DNA of 25,452 nt from Candidatus Dormiibacterota bacterium (GTDB lineage Bacteria > Chloroflexota > Dormibacteria > Aeolococcales > Aeolococcaceae), in NCBI GenBank assembly GCA_003170875.1, contig PMYJ01000129.1, positions 1-25,452 on the forward strand. The letters run 5' to 3'. Below the pieces are notes generated by a model. It saw only the letters and a program-made list of their open reading frames with translations. It was not told the origin of the DNA and made no database searches. A program made the position numbers and the translations under genes. Shown piece after piece: positions 1 through 5,495 of this stretch (the stretch's first letter is position 1; every line of letters starts with the position of its first letter).

Positions 1-108
1 ACCGTGACCTCGAGCTTTACGGGGGCCAATGGCTACCCAATCGCCCCGTGCTCTGGCTCCCTCCGTGTTTACCCCATCATGGCTGGCGTCGTGGATCTTA
101 ATCCGTAG
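1..108 (+). CDS. possible C-terminal end of an unknown protein, cut by window start
   Basis: Frame 1 is open from the first base to a TAG at 106-108 and encodes 35 residues ending in SLRVYPIMAGVVDLNP. The composition (mixed hydrophobic and small residues, sensible third-position GC) looks like a genuine protein end rather than a shadow frame. No family is recognised. With so few residues, chance openness in GC-rich DNA cannot be excluded. If real, it belongs to a gene left of the window on the same strand as the following small genes. Confidence 0.3.
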   Translation, partial: TVTSSFTGANGYPIAPCSGSLRVYPIMAGVVDLNP

Positions 109-231
109 TCTTACCCGACTGCGTCGGGCCATGTAGCCGACGATCACCAAGAGCGGGACGAACGTCTGCTCCCAGACATCTAGCCGGGGACGTCGCCCCC
201 AGAGATCACTCCGGATGTCGTCGCCAGGTGG

Positions 232-468
232 TTGTGCGACGCATTCACGGCGAAGGGGCGTCTCTACCAGGATGACGCCGTGTCCGAGATCGAGAAGCGG
301 TTTGGGGCCGAGTTCGTTTATGCCAACGAGGCCGGGAATCCCGCGATCAGCAGGCGCGTGCTTGCGGCCTTCCGGCGACTAACCGAAGCAGATGCGGTCT
401 GGGACCGCGGGGACCGGTGCTGGGAGAGGCGTCGGCCCACCGACCCACCCGGACGCATCTCCTACTAG
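232..468 (+). CDS. DUF6953-like small protein, start codon unclear
   Basis: The 78 residues contain the block RFGAEFVYANEAGNPAISRR, followed by VLAAFRRLTEADAVWDRGD. This resembles, from memory, the small DUF6953 family, whose members carry an NENGN-type motif and a WxRGDxxWR ending; its function is unknown. The only bacterial start codon near the frame is TTG at 232. The family-like N-terminus extends upstream without a start (EITPDVVARWL, roughly 202-234) to an in-frame TAG at 181-183. Either translation starts at TTG and loses the first helix, or the original start has been lost and the gene is decaying. It is the first of several small genes in the accessory left arm. Family assignment is moderately sure; functionality is doubtful. 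Confidence 0.55.
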   Translation: MCDAFTAKGRLYQDDAVSEIEKRFGAEFVYANEAGNPAISRRVLAAFRRLTEADAVWDRGDRCWERRRPTDPPGRISY

Positions 469-516
469 GCAGCGGCAGGTCTCCGGCGGCGGGCCGAACG
501 GCTGTACGATTGGGCC

Positions 517-750
517 GTGAGCGTCCCTGGCGACGAGGCGGAGAGGTGGCTAGCGGCGGGGCTCCGCGACGACCCCGAGCGGTTTCGCCCGGTGATCGAG
601 CGTTACCCGGTGCTCAGCTCGGAGCAGATTCGGCGGGCGCTGGCGCATGAGGTCCTAGCCGGCGACGGGGAGACGGTCGAGGCCGTGGCCTTCCGCTATG
701 GCTGGCGCGAGACTGGCCGGCGGGTTCCCGTGCGCTCGTCGGGGCCCTAG
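517..750 (+). CDS. small hypothetical protein (77 aa)
   Basis: A GTG-started frame of 77 residues with a plausible helical composition (EAERWLAAGLRDDPERF, then SSEQIRRALAHEVLAGDGE). No recognised domain, signal peptide or membrane segment. A TACGAT hexamer at 505-510 lies only six bases before the GTG, so the transcript could be nearly leaderless, but no convincing -35 box is visible. The last codons run into a hairpin-rich stretch. It shares strand and size class with the neighbouring small genes of the integrated element. Function unknown. Whether it is coding rests on composition only. Confidence 0.45.
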   Translation: MSVPGDEAERWLAAGLRDDPERFRPVIERYPVLSSEQIRRALAHEVLAGDGETVEAVAFRYGWRETGRRVPVRSSGP

Positions 751-766
751 CCGCGGCAGGGGCGAC

Positions 767-792
767 GCTATCCGCGACGGGCCCGCGATAGC
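767..792 (+). repeat. hairpin between small genes
   Basis: GCTATC at 767-772 pairs with GATAGC at 787-792, and the stem can be extended inward by GCG/CGC across a one-base bulge. A second, weaker stem lies just upstream (CGTCG near 737-741 with CGACG near 763-767). The hairpins sit between the gene ending at 750 and the promoter at 806. They may end the upstream transcript or bind a regulator; no T-run follows. Confidence 0.4.
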
Positions 793-805
793 CAAAGGCG
801 CCTAC

Positions 806-834
806 CTGACGGATCGACGGCGAGGGGCTACACT
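806..834 (+). promoter_or_regulatory. candidate promoter for the gene at 853
   Basis: CTGACG at 806-811 (4 of 6 to TTGACA) and TACACT at 829-834 (4 of 6 to TATAAT) are separated by 17 bases. A purine-rich GGGAAGG lies between the -10 box and the ATG at 853. Spacing is ideal, but the match was made by eye in GC-rich DNA. Confidence 0.45.
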
Positions 835-852
835 CGCGGCCAGGGAAGGTGC

Positions 853-1245
853 ATGGTGATTCAGCTCTACGACCGCGACGGCGCCGAGGTGGCTGAAGTT
901 CTCGACCGAGTTGCAGCGATGCTCGGCGGGGCCCGTGGGGAACCTTTTGCGGACGCTTGCGACCAGTTGATGCTATGGGCCGGGGCCACACCCACCAGTC
1001 AGAAGGAGGTCGCGACGAGGCTTCGGGCCATCGTCAAGGAGATCGAGGCCCAGGCGTCGAACCGGGGCGCGCACGAACGCTCGATCACCGGGCGGAACCG
1101 CCCGGGGTCCTCGCGGAGCCCCGCGGCTAGCCACCGCTCCGCGTCATCCGCGGTAACACTCACGGTCCCTAGCGCACAGGCGCTCGCTACTCGTCGGGGT
1201 CTCAGTGGAGATCCGGCGCTGTCTGCGGTTCGCCCGGATCGGTGA
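853..1245 (+). CDS. small helical protein, paralogue of the gene at 2269
   Basis: Residues 2 to about 70 (VIQLYDRDGAEVAEVLDRVA at the start, ending near EIEAQA) align without large gaps to the whole of the protein at 2269-2511 (VIHLYERKAREVAKVL...). About 40% identity is visible by eye, with shared VI-LY-R, EVA-VL, W-G and EI-AQ positions. Both look all-alpha and have no recognised family. This copy runs about 60 residues past the end of the homology in a Ser/Arg/Pro-rich tail, suggesting loss of the original stop or read-through sequence. The start ATG at 853 is preceded by GGGAAGG; GTG at 856 is an alternative. A promoter-like pair lies at 806-834. Function unknown. Confidence 0.6.
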   Translation: MVIQLYDRDGAEVAEVLDRVAAMLGGARGEPFADACDQLMLWAGATPTSQKEVATRLRAIVKEIEAQASNRGAHERSITGRNRPGSSRSPAASHRSASSAVTLTVPSAQALATRRGLSGDPALSAVRPDR

Positions 1246-1292
1246 GGGCCACCGGGCCCGTTTCGGCGGCTTAGGACGTCAGGGCGAGTGAC

Positions 1293-1361
1293 GGCCCCGA
1301 GGACTGAGGCACCATCACCCCGGTGCCATCGCTCCCGGGCGTCCTGGGGCCTTACAGCGAC
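1293..1361 (+). repeat. structured dispersed repeat, copy A
   Basis: The outer stem pairs GGCCCC (1293-1298) plus AGGAC (1300-1304) with GTCCT plus GGGGCC (1341-1351). An inner hairpin pairs GGCACC (1308-1313) with GGTGCC (1322-1327) around a TCACCC-containing loop. Bases 1306-1359 align without gaps to 1931-1984 at about 40 of 54 identical positions. The copy lies downstream of the small gene ending at 1245. It could be a terminator, a regulatory RNA element or a recombination or mobility site. Confidence 0.6.
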
Positions 1362-1501
1362 CCGGCAGCGGTGCGGATACTCCGCTCGCCACGTTGGGAG
1401 GAGAGGGGAAGGTCGGCCGAGATTACCTGCAAGCGGACGCGCGAAAGTCGCTAAACGCGCGTAAGCTTCGGCCAGGGTTGGCAGCTACAGGAGCGCAAGG
1501 C

Positions 1502-1900
1502 ATGGCGGCCCAGGAGTGGGAGCACAAGATCGTTCCGATGGTCGGCTGGAAAGAGGCAAAGGTCCTCGGTGGCGGCTCGCTTGATGCGGTGGAAGCCGGA
1601 GGATGGGAGTTGGTGTCCGCAGTCCCCCGCGTGCATGGCGCGGACGAGTGCGTATGGCTGATCTTCAAGCGACCACAGCCTCACGCGTCCGCGATCGAGT
1701 TTGCCTCTGCCTGGAATGCCGGTGACCCCGAGGAACAGGCACGCTGCCACGAGGAACATCTGAAGGGCCTGAGGGCTACGGGTCCCACCCCCCTTTCGGC
1801 AAAGAACACAACAACCGCCACCTCTGGAGCCGGGAGGAACCGGTCACTTGCAAGTTCTACCAGCAGGCGAAGGCGTCGGGCGGAGGGCGAGATCGAGTAA
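1502..1900 (+). CDS. DUF4177-like small protein
   Basis: Residues 5-58 follow the DUF4177 plan: an opening WEHKIVPM strand, a region with LDAVEAGGWELVSAVPR, and a closing VWLIFKRP strand. The family is a small alpha/beta fold of unknown function, often linked to mobile or phage-like DNA. The ATG at 1502 is chosen because AGGAG at 1489-1493 lies eight bases upstream; the frame is open further upstream to a TTG at 1394, but that extension looks unstructured. After about residue 75 the protein becomes Thr/Ser/Arg-rich and may be non-homologous tail. It lies between repeat copies A and B. Confidence 0.6.
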   Translation: MAAQEWEHKIVPMVGWKEAKVLGGGSLDAVEAGGWELVSAVPRVHGADECVWLIFKRPQPHASAIEFASAWNAGDPEEQARCHEEHLKGLRATGPTPLSAKNTTTATSGAGRNRSLASSTSRRRRRAEGEIE

Positions 1901-1920
1901 GCGCCAAGCTGCCAAGCCCG

Positions 1921-1984
1921 GTGCTTCGGGGAGGGACGCTCACCCTCGGGCCGTCGCTCCCGGGCCTCTCAGGCCCGCACAGCG
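1921..1984 (+). repeat. structured dispersed repeat, copy B
   Basis: The core 1931-1984 aligns ungapped with copy A, sharing GAGG, TCACCC, TCGCTCCCGGGC and ACAGCG blocks. Pairing potential is kept with different bases: GACG (1935-1938) with CGTC (1952-1955), and CGGGCCT with AGGCCCG around CTC (about 1961-1977). GTGC at 1921-1924 can pair with GCAC at 1977-1980. It begins 20 bases after the stop of the DUF4177-like gene. Confidence 0.6.
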
Positions 1985-2268
1985 GCGCGGATCTGGGGCG
2001 CGTGTAACAAGTCGTTGTAATCGAACGGCAACCGCGAAGGGCTTTAGCGTTGCGCCCCCGATAAGGGGTCGGCACGCGCTATCAGCGCGGCGCACAATCC
2101 CGAGGCGCGGCGCGACCCGCCCGGGCTCCTCCGCAACCTCGAGCCCGACCCCGAGCCGGACTGGATGGCTCGCCCCCGGCTGGAGATCGTCCGGTAAAAC
2201 GGGCGGCCCGTCAGTCTCGTACCATCTACCCGCGCGTGAGGCCACGCGGGGTACATGGGAGGTCCGCC

Positions 2269-2511
2269 GTGATCCATCTCTACGAACGTAAGGCGCGCGA
2301 GGTGGCCAAGGTTCTCGTCCTAGCTGCGGCGATTGTCGAGGCGGCGCCCCTAGACCCTATTGCAAATGCGTTCGATGCAATAAAGGCGTGGGGTGGGCCT
2401 ACAGACGAAGCGCGGAGCAAGAGAGCGGAGGAGCTCCGCGACATCGCCGCCGAGATCACCGCGCAGTTGGGCCAGCCCGAGGACGACCCGGGGACCAGCC
2501 CGGCCGACTGA
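2269..2511 (+). CDS. small helical protein, paralogue of the gene at 853
   Basis: An 80-residue protein starting VIHLYERKAREVAKVL and ending in a short acidic tail (PEDDPGTSPAD). It matches the first 70 residues of the protein at 853-1245, and this copy ends where the homology ends, so it looks like the intact family member. GTG at 2269 is chosen because GGGAGGT at 2257-2263 is a good ribosome-binding site with five bases spacing and because the paralogue also begins at VI-LY. No family, membrane segment or catalytic motif is recognised. Two copies in 1.7 kb suggest local duplication or repeated acquisition. Confidence 0.65.
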   Translation: MIHLYERKAREVAKVLVLAAAIVEAAPLDPIANAFDAIKAWGGPTDEARSKRAEELRDIAAEITAQLGQPEDDPGTSPAD

Positions 2512-2927
2512 GGACGGGGCGCGAAGATGGGGATGCGGGCACCATGCAACCCGCCCTCCCGTGGGCAACGTGGAGAGTGAAGGGGGCGCTGGGCGGGAGG
2601 GCTTAGATCCTCCGGCAGCCCCCGTCACGCTCGGGGGGAACGGGATAGTCGAGGCACGATCACCCGGGGCGGTGCTCCCGGTGGGTCCTAGCCGCCTGAG
2701 CTACGGAAGGCGGCGCACCCGATGTCGGTAGCCTCATTAGGTCCCACCTGGCCGGCGTAGGCTTGTAGGTTGACCGTGGTGCTGTTCTGGAAGCTCGCAA
2801 GCAGAATGTCATCGCCCAAGAGATGAGAGTGTGAGGTCACCCTCGAATTGCTGGGACCCGTCCCCCCCGTCATCCCAGGGCAGCTCATCGCGCCAGTCCA
2901 GTGCGAGATCGTCGGGCACCTGGGCGC
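2512..2927 (+). other. stretch without a convincing gene
   Basis: Open frames exist on both strands but none has a convincing start, composition or family. It contains repeat copy C (2651-2706), a short hairpin near 2850-2876 (CTGGGA with TCCCAG) and little else. It separates the plus-strand small genes from the minus-strand gene that ends at 2928. Confidence 0.5.
2651..2706 (+). repeat. structured dispersed repeat, copy C
   Basis: Starts GAGGCACGATCACCC, identical to copy A at 14 of the first 15 bases. It continues with GCTCCCGG (2673-2680, with GGTCCTAG just after), matching the order of blocks in copies A and B with small gaps. The GCAC (2654-2657)/GTGC (2671-2674) pairing is retained. 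It lies 139 bases past the stop of the paralogue gene at 2269-2511. Confidence 0.5.
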
Positions 2928-3497
2928 TCATCTCGGGTGCGCCTCATTGAGTTCACCGAGGGAGAGAAGATCGCCGGCGTTGTGGACGGGAGGCACGTCC
3001 AACTTCAACTTGGCGGAACCTAAGGTATCGGCCGTGCCAAGTTGCTTCTCCGAATACGGCCTCTCTGGCTCAGTTCTGTATTCAGAGCCGTGAGGCACTG
3101 GAACTTGGCAGGGTCTAGACATTAGGTTTTGGGACCGTGCCAAGTTGGCCGCGGGCGCAAACCAGGCCACCCGCTTGCCTTGAACGGAGGCGCCGATCGA
3201 CGGCTCCCGACTGATTCGCCGGCCCTGAGCCAGGGCGGTCAGGGCGTCGAGCACCTGTCGCCGGGACGGCCGGGGCTCGTCGAGGGCGTCGCGGATAGCC
3301 TCGGTGCCCATGCCCACGGCGCCGAGCACCTCGAGGACCCGGGTCTGCACCTGGGCGACGTTGACGGCGTCGGGACTGCCGAGATAGCGGAGCGTCCGGG
3401 CCTCGGTGTCGGACATCTCGTAGAGGAAGACGGTTTCTTCGATCTCCCGGCCGACGACGGCGATCTTGCGGCGCCGAGTGTCCTCGTTCTCACCCAC
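2928..3497 (-). CDS. probable winged-helix protein, possibly a truncated replication/ATPase gene
   Basis: The 189 residues contain a helix-rich section (MSDTEARTLRYLG, then EAIRDALD...SRRQVLDALTALAQ) and a GKRVAWFAP strand, as in winged-helix DNA-binding domains. A low-complexity tail follows, with repeated PVPHG-, EYRTEPERP- and QLGTA-like words. C-terminal ends of mobile-element AAA ATPase or replication proteins can look like this, but no P-loop is present. The frame stays open a short way upstream of the GTG at 3497 (PPLILKR) to a stop near 3528-3530, so the gene may have lost its 5' part at the present promoter region. It is divergent from the zinc-ribbon and integrase genes. Function is not established. 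Confidence 0.5.
   Translation of the reverse strand: MGENEDTRRRKIAVVGREIEETVFLYEMSDTEARTLRYLGSPDAVNVAQVQTRVLEVLGAVGMGTEAIRDALDEPRPSRRQVLDALTALAQGRRISREPSIGASVQGKRVAWFAPAANLARSQNLMSRPCQVPVPHGSEYRTEPERPYSEKQLGTADTLGSAKLKLDVPPVHNAGDLLSLGELNEAHPR
3006..3147. repeat. four GCCAAGTT boxes, iteron-like
   Basis: The octamer GCCAAGTT occurs four times: inverted at 3007-3014 and 3102-3109, direct at 3036-3043 and 3139-3146. The two direct copies sit in an identical 13-mer CCGTGCCAAGTTG (3032-3044 and 3135-3147). All lie inside the 3' part of the minus-strand gene. They may be protein-binding boxes of a replication origin or simply repeated coding words. Confidence 0.4.
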
Positions 3498-3519
3498 CCG
3501 CTTGAGGATCAGGGGAGGC

Positions 3520-3561
3520 TTGACACGCTAGAGGGTTTAGCGTAGAGTTTAGCGTAGAGTG
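3520..3561 (+). promoter_or_regulatory. strong leaderless promoter with tandem-repeat operator
   Basis: A perfect TTGACA (3520-3525) and TAGAGT (3543-3548) are spaced by 17 bases. The start GTG at 3559 is only ten bases after the -10 box, so the message should be almost leaderless. The 12-mer TTTAGCGTAGAG is repeated head to tail at 3536-3547 and 3548-3559, covering the -10 box and the start codon. A shorter related GCTAGAG lies at 3527-3533. Repeats in this position suggest that a repressor or excisionase binds cooperatively and blocks expression of the two genes downstream. Confidence 0.7.
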
Positions 3562-4101
3562 ACCACGAAGGTAGAGCGGCTGATCCGAGACGAGCTCCGG
3601 CCGAGATGGGAGGCCGTGAAGGGGCTGGAGGCCGTGCCGGGATCGGAGCTCCCACGGCGCCGGGTTCGCCAGGGGCACACTCCCGGAGGGGCACTTGAGA
3701 TCGGCGACCCTGAGCCCTCGATCTTCGGCGGGCGCGAGTTGGTGCTCCACTCGCCGGCTTCGCGCTCGCTGGCCGCCGGGCGAGTGATGTCGACCGCCGA
3801 TGCCGCCGAGAGTCGGGAGGAGATCGCGCTTCTTCTTACCGATGCCGGCCGCGGGCACTTCGGGGTACAAGTCGACCGCGACGGCCGCCTCAATCTGGAC
3901 CCGGACCCCGATGGGCGACGGGTGCTGGCCCTCGCGTGGGAGATGGCCGGGCATCTGATCCGTCGGGGCTCCGAGCCGCGCCTGTGCGGTCAGTGTTACC
4001 GGCCGCTGGTGGCGGCGCAGCGCCGCTCGATGCGGTACTGCTCGGCCAAGTGCCGGGCGAAGGCGGCCTACGCCCGCAAAGCAGGACAGGAGAGGCCATG
4101 A
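3559..4101 (+). CDS. zinc-ribbon protein cotranscribed with integrase
   Basis: 180 residues, no membrane segments. The C-terminus has a four-cysteine motif: C143-x2-C146, then 14 residues including the RYC approach, C161-x3-C165, followed by Ala/Lys/Arg-rich residues (SAKCRAKAAYARK). Such CxxC...YCSxxC motifs occur in small zinc-binding proteins next to integrases in actinobacterial-type integrated elements. The N-terminal 130 residues are not recognised. The GTG start is fixed by the promoter at 3520-3548. The stop TGA overlaps the integrase ATG (ATGA at 4098-4101), so the two are translationally coupled. A role in DNA binding or as a recombination-directionality factor is possible but inferred. 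Confidence 0.75.
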   Translation: MTTKVERLIRDELRPRWEAVKGLEAVPGSELPRRRVRQGHTPGGALEIGDPEPSIFGGRELVLHSPASRSLAAGRVMSTADAAESREEIALLLTDAGRGHFGVQVDRDGRLNLDPDPDGRRVLALAWEMAGHLIRRGSEPRLCGQCYRPLVAAQRRSMRYCSAKCRAKAAYARKAGQERP

Positions 4102-5249
4102 GCGCACGACGGCGCCGGGGGCCCGGTGAGGGCACCATCCGAGAAAGGGTCGACGGTCGGTGGGAAGGCCGCCTCACCACGGGCCACGGGCCTGACGGGC
4201 GCCAGCAAACACGCTCGGTCTTCGGCAAGACCCGGGCGGAGGCCCTCGTGAAGCTCGACGCGCTGAAGGGCAAGCTCACCGCGGGCCTGCCAGCACCCTC
4301 CGAACGTCTAACAGTCGGGGCCTACCTTGCCCGCTGGCTGACGGCCGTCGAGCCTCGCCTACGGCTCTCCACGCGCCGTCGCTATGGGCAGATTGTCCGC
4401 GGGCAGCTTGCGCCCGCCCTCGGTCGGGTTCGGCTAGCTCGGCTTCAGGTCGCCGACGTCGAGAGCATGATGGCCGGCGTCCAGGCTGACGGCCTCTCCG
4501 CCCGGACGGCAGCTCACTGCCGGGCTGTCCTGCGCGCAGCCCTCAGCGACGCCGAGCGCGATGGGCTTGTCGGGCGTAACGTCGCCAAGCTCGCTAGGGC
4601 GCCGCATCTGGCGCCCCCCCGGCCTACCGTCCTGCGTCCTGATGAGGCGCGCGAGATGGTGGCCTCGCTGAACGACGCTGGCCTGCGTCGGCTGGCGACC
4701 GTGGCCATGGGCACCGGGCTCCGTCAAGGAGAACTGCTGGGGCTGCGATGGGAAGACATCGACCTCGAGCGGCGGTCTGTCCATGTGCGCTCCGTGCTCG
4801 TCCCGCTGGGCGGCGGTTACGGGCTGGCCGAGCCCAAGTCTGCCAGCTCGCGCCGGACGGTCCCGGTGGGCCAGCACGTTATCGACGCCCTGAACGAGGA
4901 GCGGCAGGCGCAGCGGCAGGCGCGGCTCGTCGCGGGTCGGCACTGGCGAGAGGCGATCCCCGGCCTGTGCTTCACCACGGCGACCGGCGCGCCGCGCAAC
5001 GGCAACGCGCTCACCCACTCCTTCCAGGATGCCCTCGCTGCGGCAGGGCTGGCCCGTCTCACCTGGCACGATCTTCGCGCTGTCCACGGAGCACTCCTGC
5101 TCCAGAGCGGGACGGACATCTCCGTCGTTTCCCGGCAGCTAGGACACGGCAGCGTCGGGGTCACGGCCCGGCACTACGGCGGGGTGGCGGATAGCCTCGG
5201 ACGGGAGGCTGCAGACCGGCTCGAGGCTCTGATCGGCCGCCCATCCTGA
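4098..5249 (+). CDS. phage-type tyrosine integrase
   Basis: A 383-residue tyrosine recombinase expected to integrate and excise the element at the tRNA-Thr gene. Domains in order: an N-terminal arm-binding region (about 1-60, with RERVDGRWEGR), an SAM-like core-binding domain (about 70-165), and a catalytic domain (about 175-383). Catalytic residues are visible: R209 (GTGLRQGELLGLRW), K247, H324 and R327 (WHDLR), H350 (LGHGSV) and nucleophile Y360 (ARHYGG). Past HDLR the usual HTHA is AVHG. The frame is open upstream of 4098, but ATG 4098 has AGGAGAGG just before it and overlaps the previous stop. It appears intact and active. Confidence 0.93.
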   Translation: MSARRRRGPGEGTIRERVDGRWEGRLTTGHGPDGRQQTRSVFGKTRAEALVKLDALKGKLTAGLPAPSERLTVGAYLARWLTAVEPRLRLSTRRRYGQIVRGQLAPALGRVRLARLQVADVESMMAGVQADGLSARTAAHCRAVLRAALSDAERDGLVGRNVAKLARAPHLAPPRPTVLRPDEAREMVASLNDAGLRRLATVAMGTGLRQGELLGLRWEDIDLERRSVHVRSVLVPLGGGYGLAEPKSASSRRTVPVGQHVIDALNEERQAQRQARLVAGRHWREAIPGLCFTTATGAPRNGNALTHSFQDALAAAGLARLTWHDLRAVHGALLLQSGTDISVVSRQLGHGSVGVTARHYGGVADSLGREAADRLEALIGRPS

Positions 5250-5268
5250 CCACTTAGCTGACCACTTA
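5246..5268. repeat. direct repeats between integrase and tRNA
   Basis: CTGACCACTTA occurs at 5246-5256 and again at 5258-5268, one turn-like 12-base step apart. GTGGTAA follows shortly (5273-5279), which can pair with the second copy (TTACCAC on the other strand). Position between the integrase stop and the attachment site suits integrase arm-binding sites; a weak terminator is the other possibility. Confidence 0.45.
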
Positions 5269-5325
5269 CGGGGTGGTAATGGGTGGAACGGACGGGTACG
5301 CGGGAGGACGGTCTGAGATCGAATC

Positions 5326-5345
5326 TGGAGCCGACGGGGAGATTC
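5326..5345. other. candidate attachment site (tRNA 3' end)
   Basis: The integrase-proximal boundary of the element coincides with the tRNA-Thr 3' end, which is left intact. Tyrosine integrases commonly use the 3' half of a tRNA as core site. The duplicated copy at the other end was not found in 1-5325, so the element probably extends beyond the left edge of the window. Confidence 0.45.
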
Positions 5346-5400
5346 GAACTCCCGGCCAGCGGTTTACGAAACCGCTGCTCTACCACTGAGCTACGTCGGC
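5326..5400 (-). tRNA. tRNA-Thr (anticodon CGT)
   Basis: A full cloverleaf can be drawn. The acceptor stem GCCGACG pairs with CGTCGGC, the D stem is GCTC/GAGC, the anticodon stem GCGGT/ACCGC encloses loop TTCGTAA (anticodon CGT, reading ACG), and the T arm GGGAG/CTCCC has loop TTCGAAT. The discriminator is T, and CCA is encoded (5326-5328 on the minus strand). It is the likely integration target of the element on its left. Confidence 0.95.
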
Positions 5401-5440
5401 TTGGGAAGACGGGCGCGCGGCGGACCAGCCCGAGTGGGCC

Positions 5441-5446
5441 ATTATC
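5441..5446 (-). promoter_or_regulatory. possible -10 box of the tRNA gene
   Basis: GATAAT on the minus strand, about 40 bases before the tRNA 5' end, matches 5 of 6 bases of TATAAT. No clear -35 box is seen at 16-18 bases upstream. Confidence 0.3.
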
Positions 5447-5495
5447 CCAGTTGCGTGAAGACCCGACGCCCCCGGCCCCGCGCCGCCCTTCCGGG

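Noticed and set aside
1293..2706. Integron cassette array with attC sites
   Set aside because: The repeats have inverted symmetry and follow small genes, but no GTTRRRY/RYYYAAC core pairs are found at consistent places, and the integrase at 4098 is phage-type with no sign of an IntI-specific insertion.
2651..2720. tRNA-like sequence on the minus strand (GTAGCTCAGGCGGCTAG)
   Set aside because: Only the D-arm resembles a tRNA. No acceptor stem, anticodon arm or TTCGA loop can be drawn, and the block belongs to the dispersed repeat.
2937..3023. Short plus-strand ORF reading RLIEFTEGEKIAGVVDGRHV
   Set aside because: It looks protein-like and starts with GTG, but it has only 28 codons, no ribosome-binding site, and lies opposite the end of the longer minus-strand gene.
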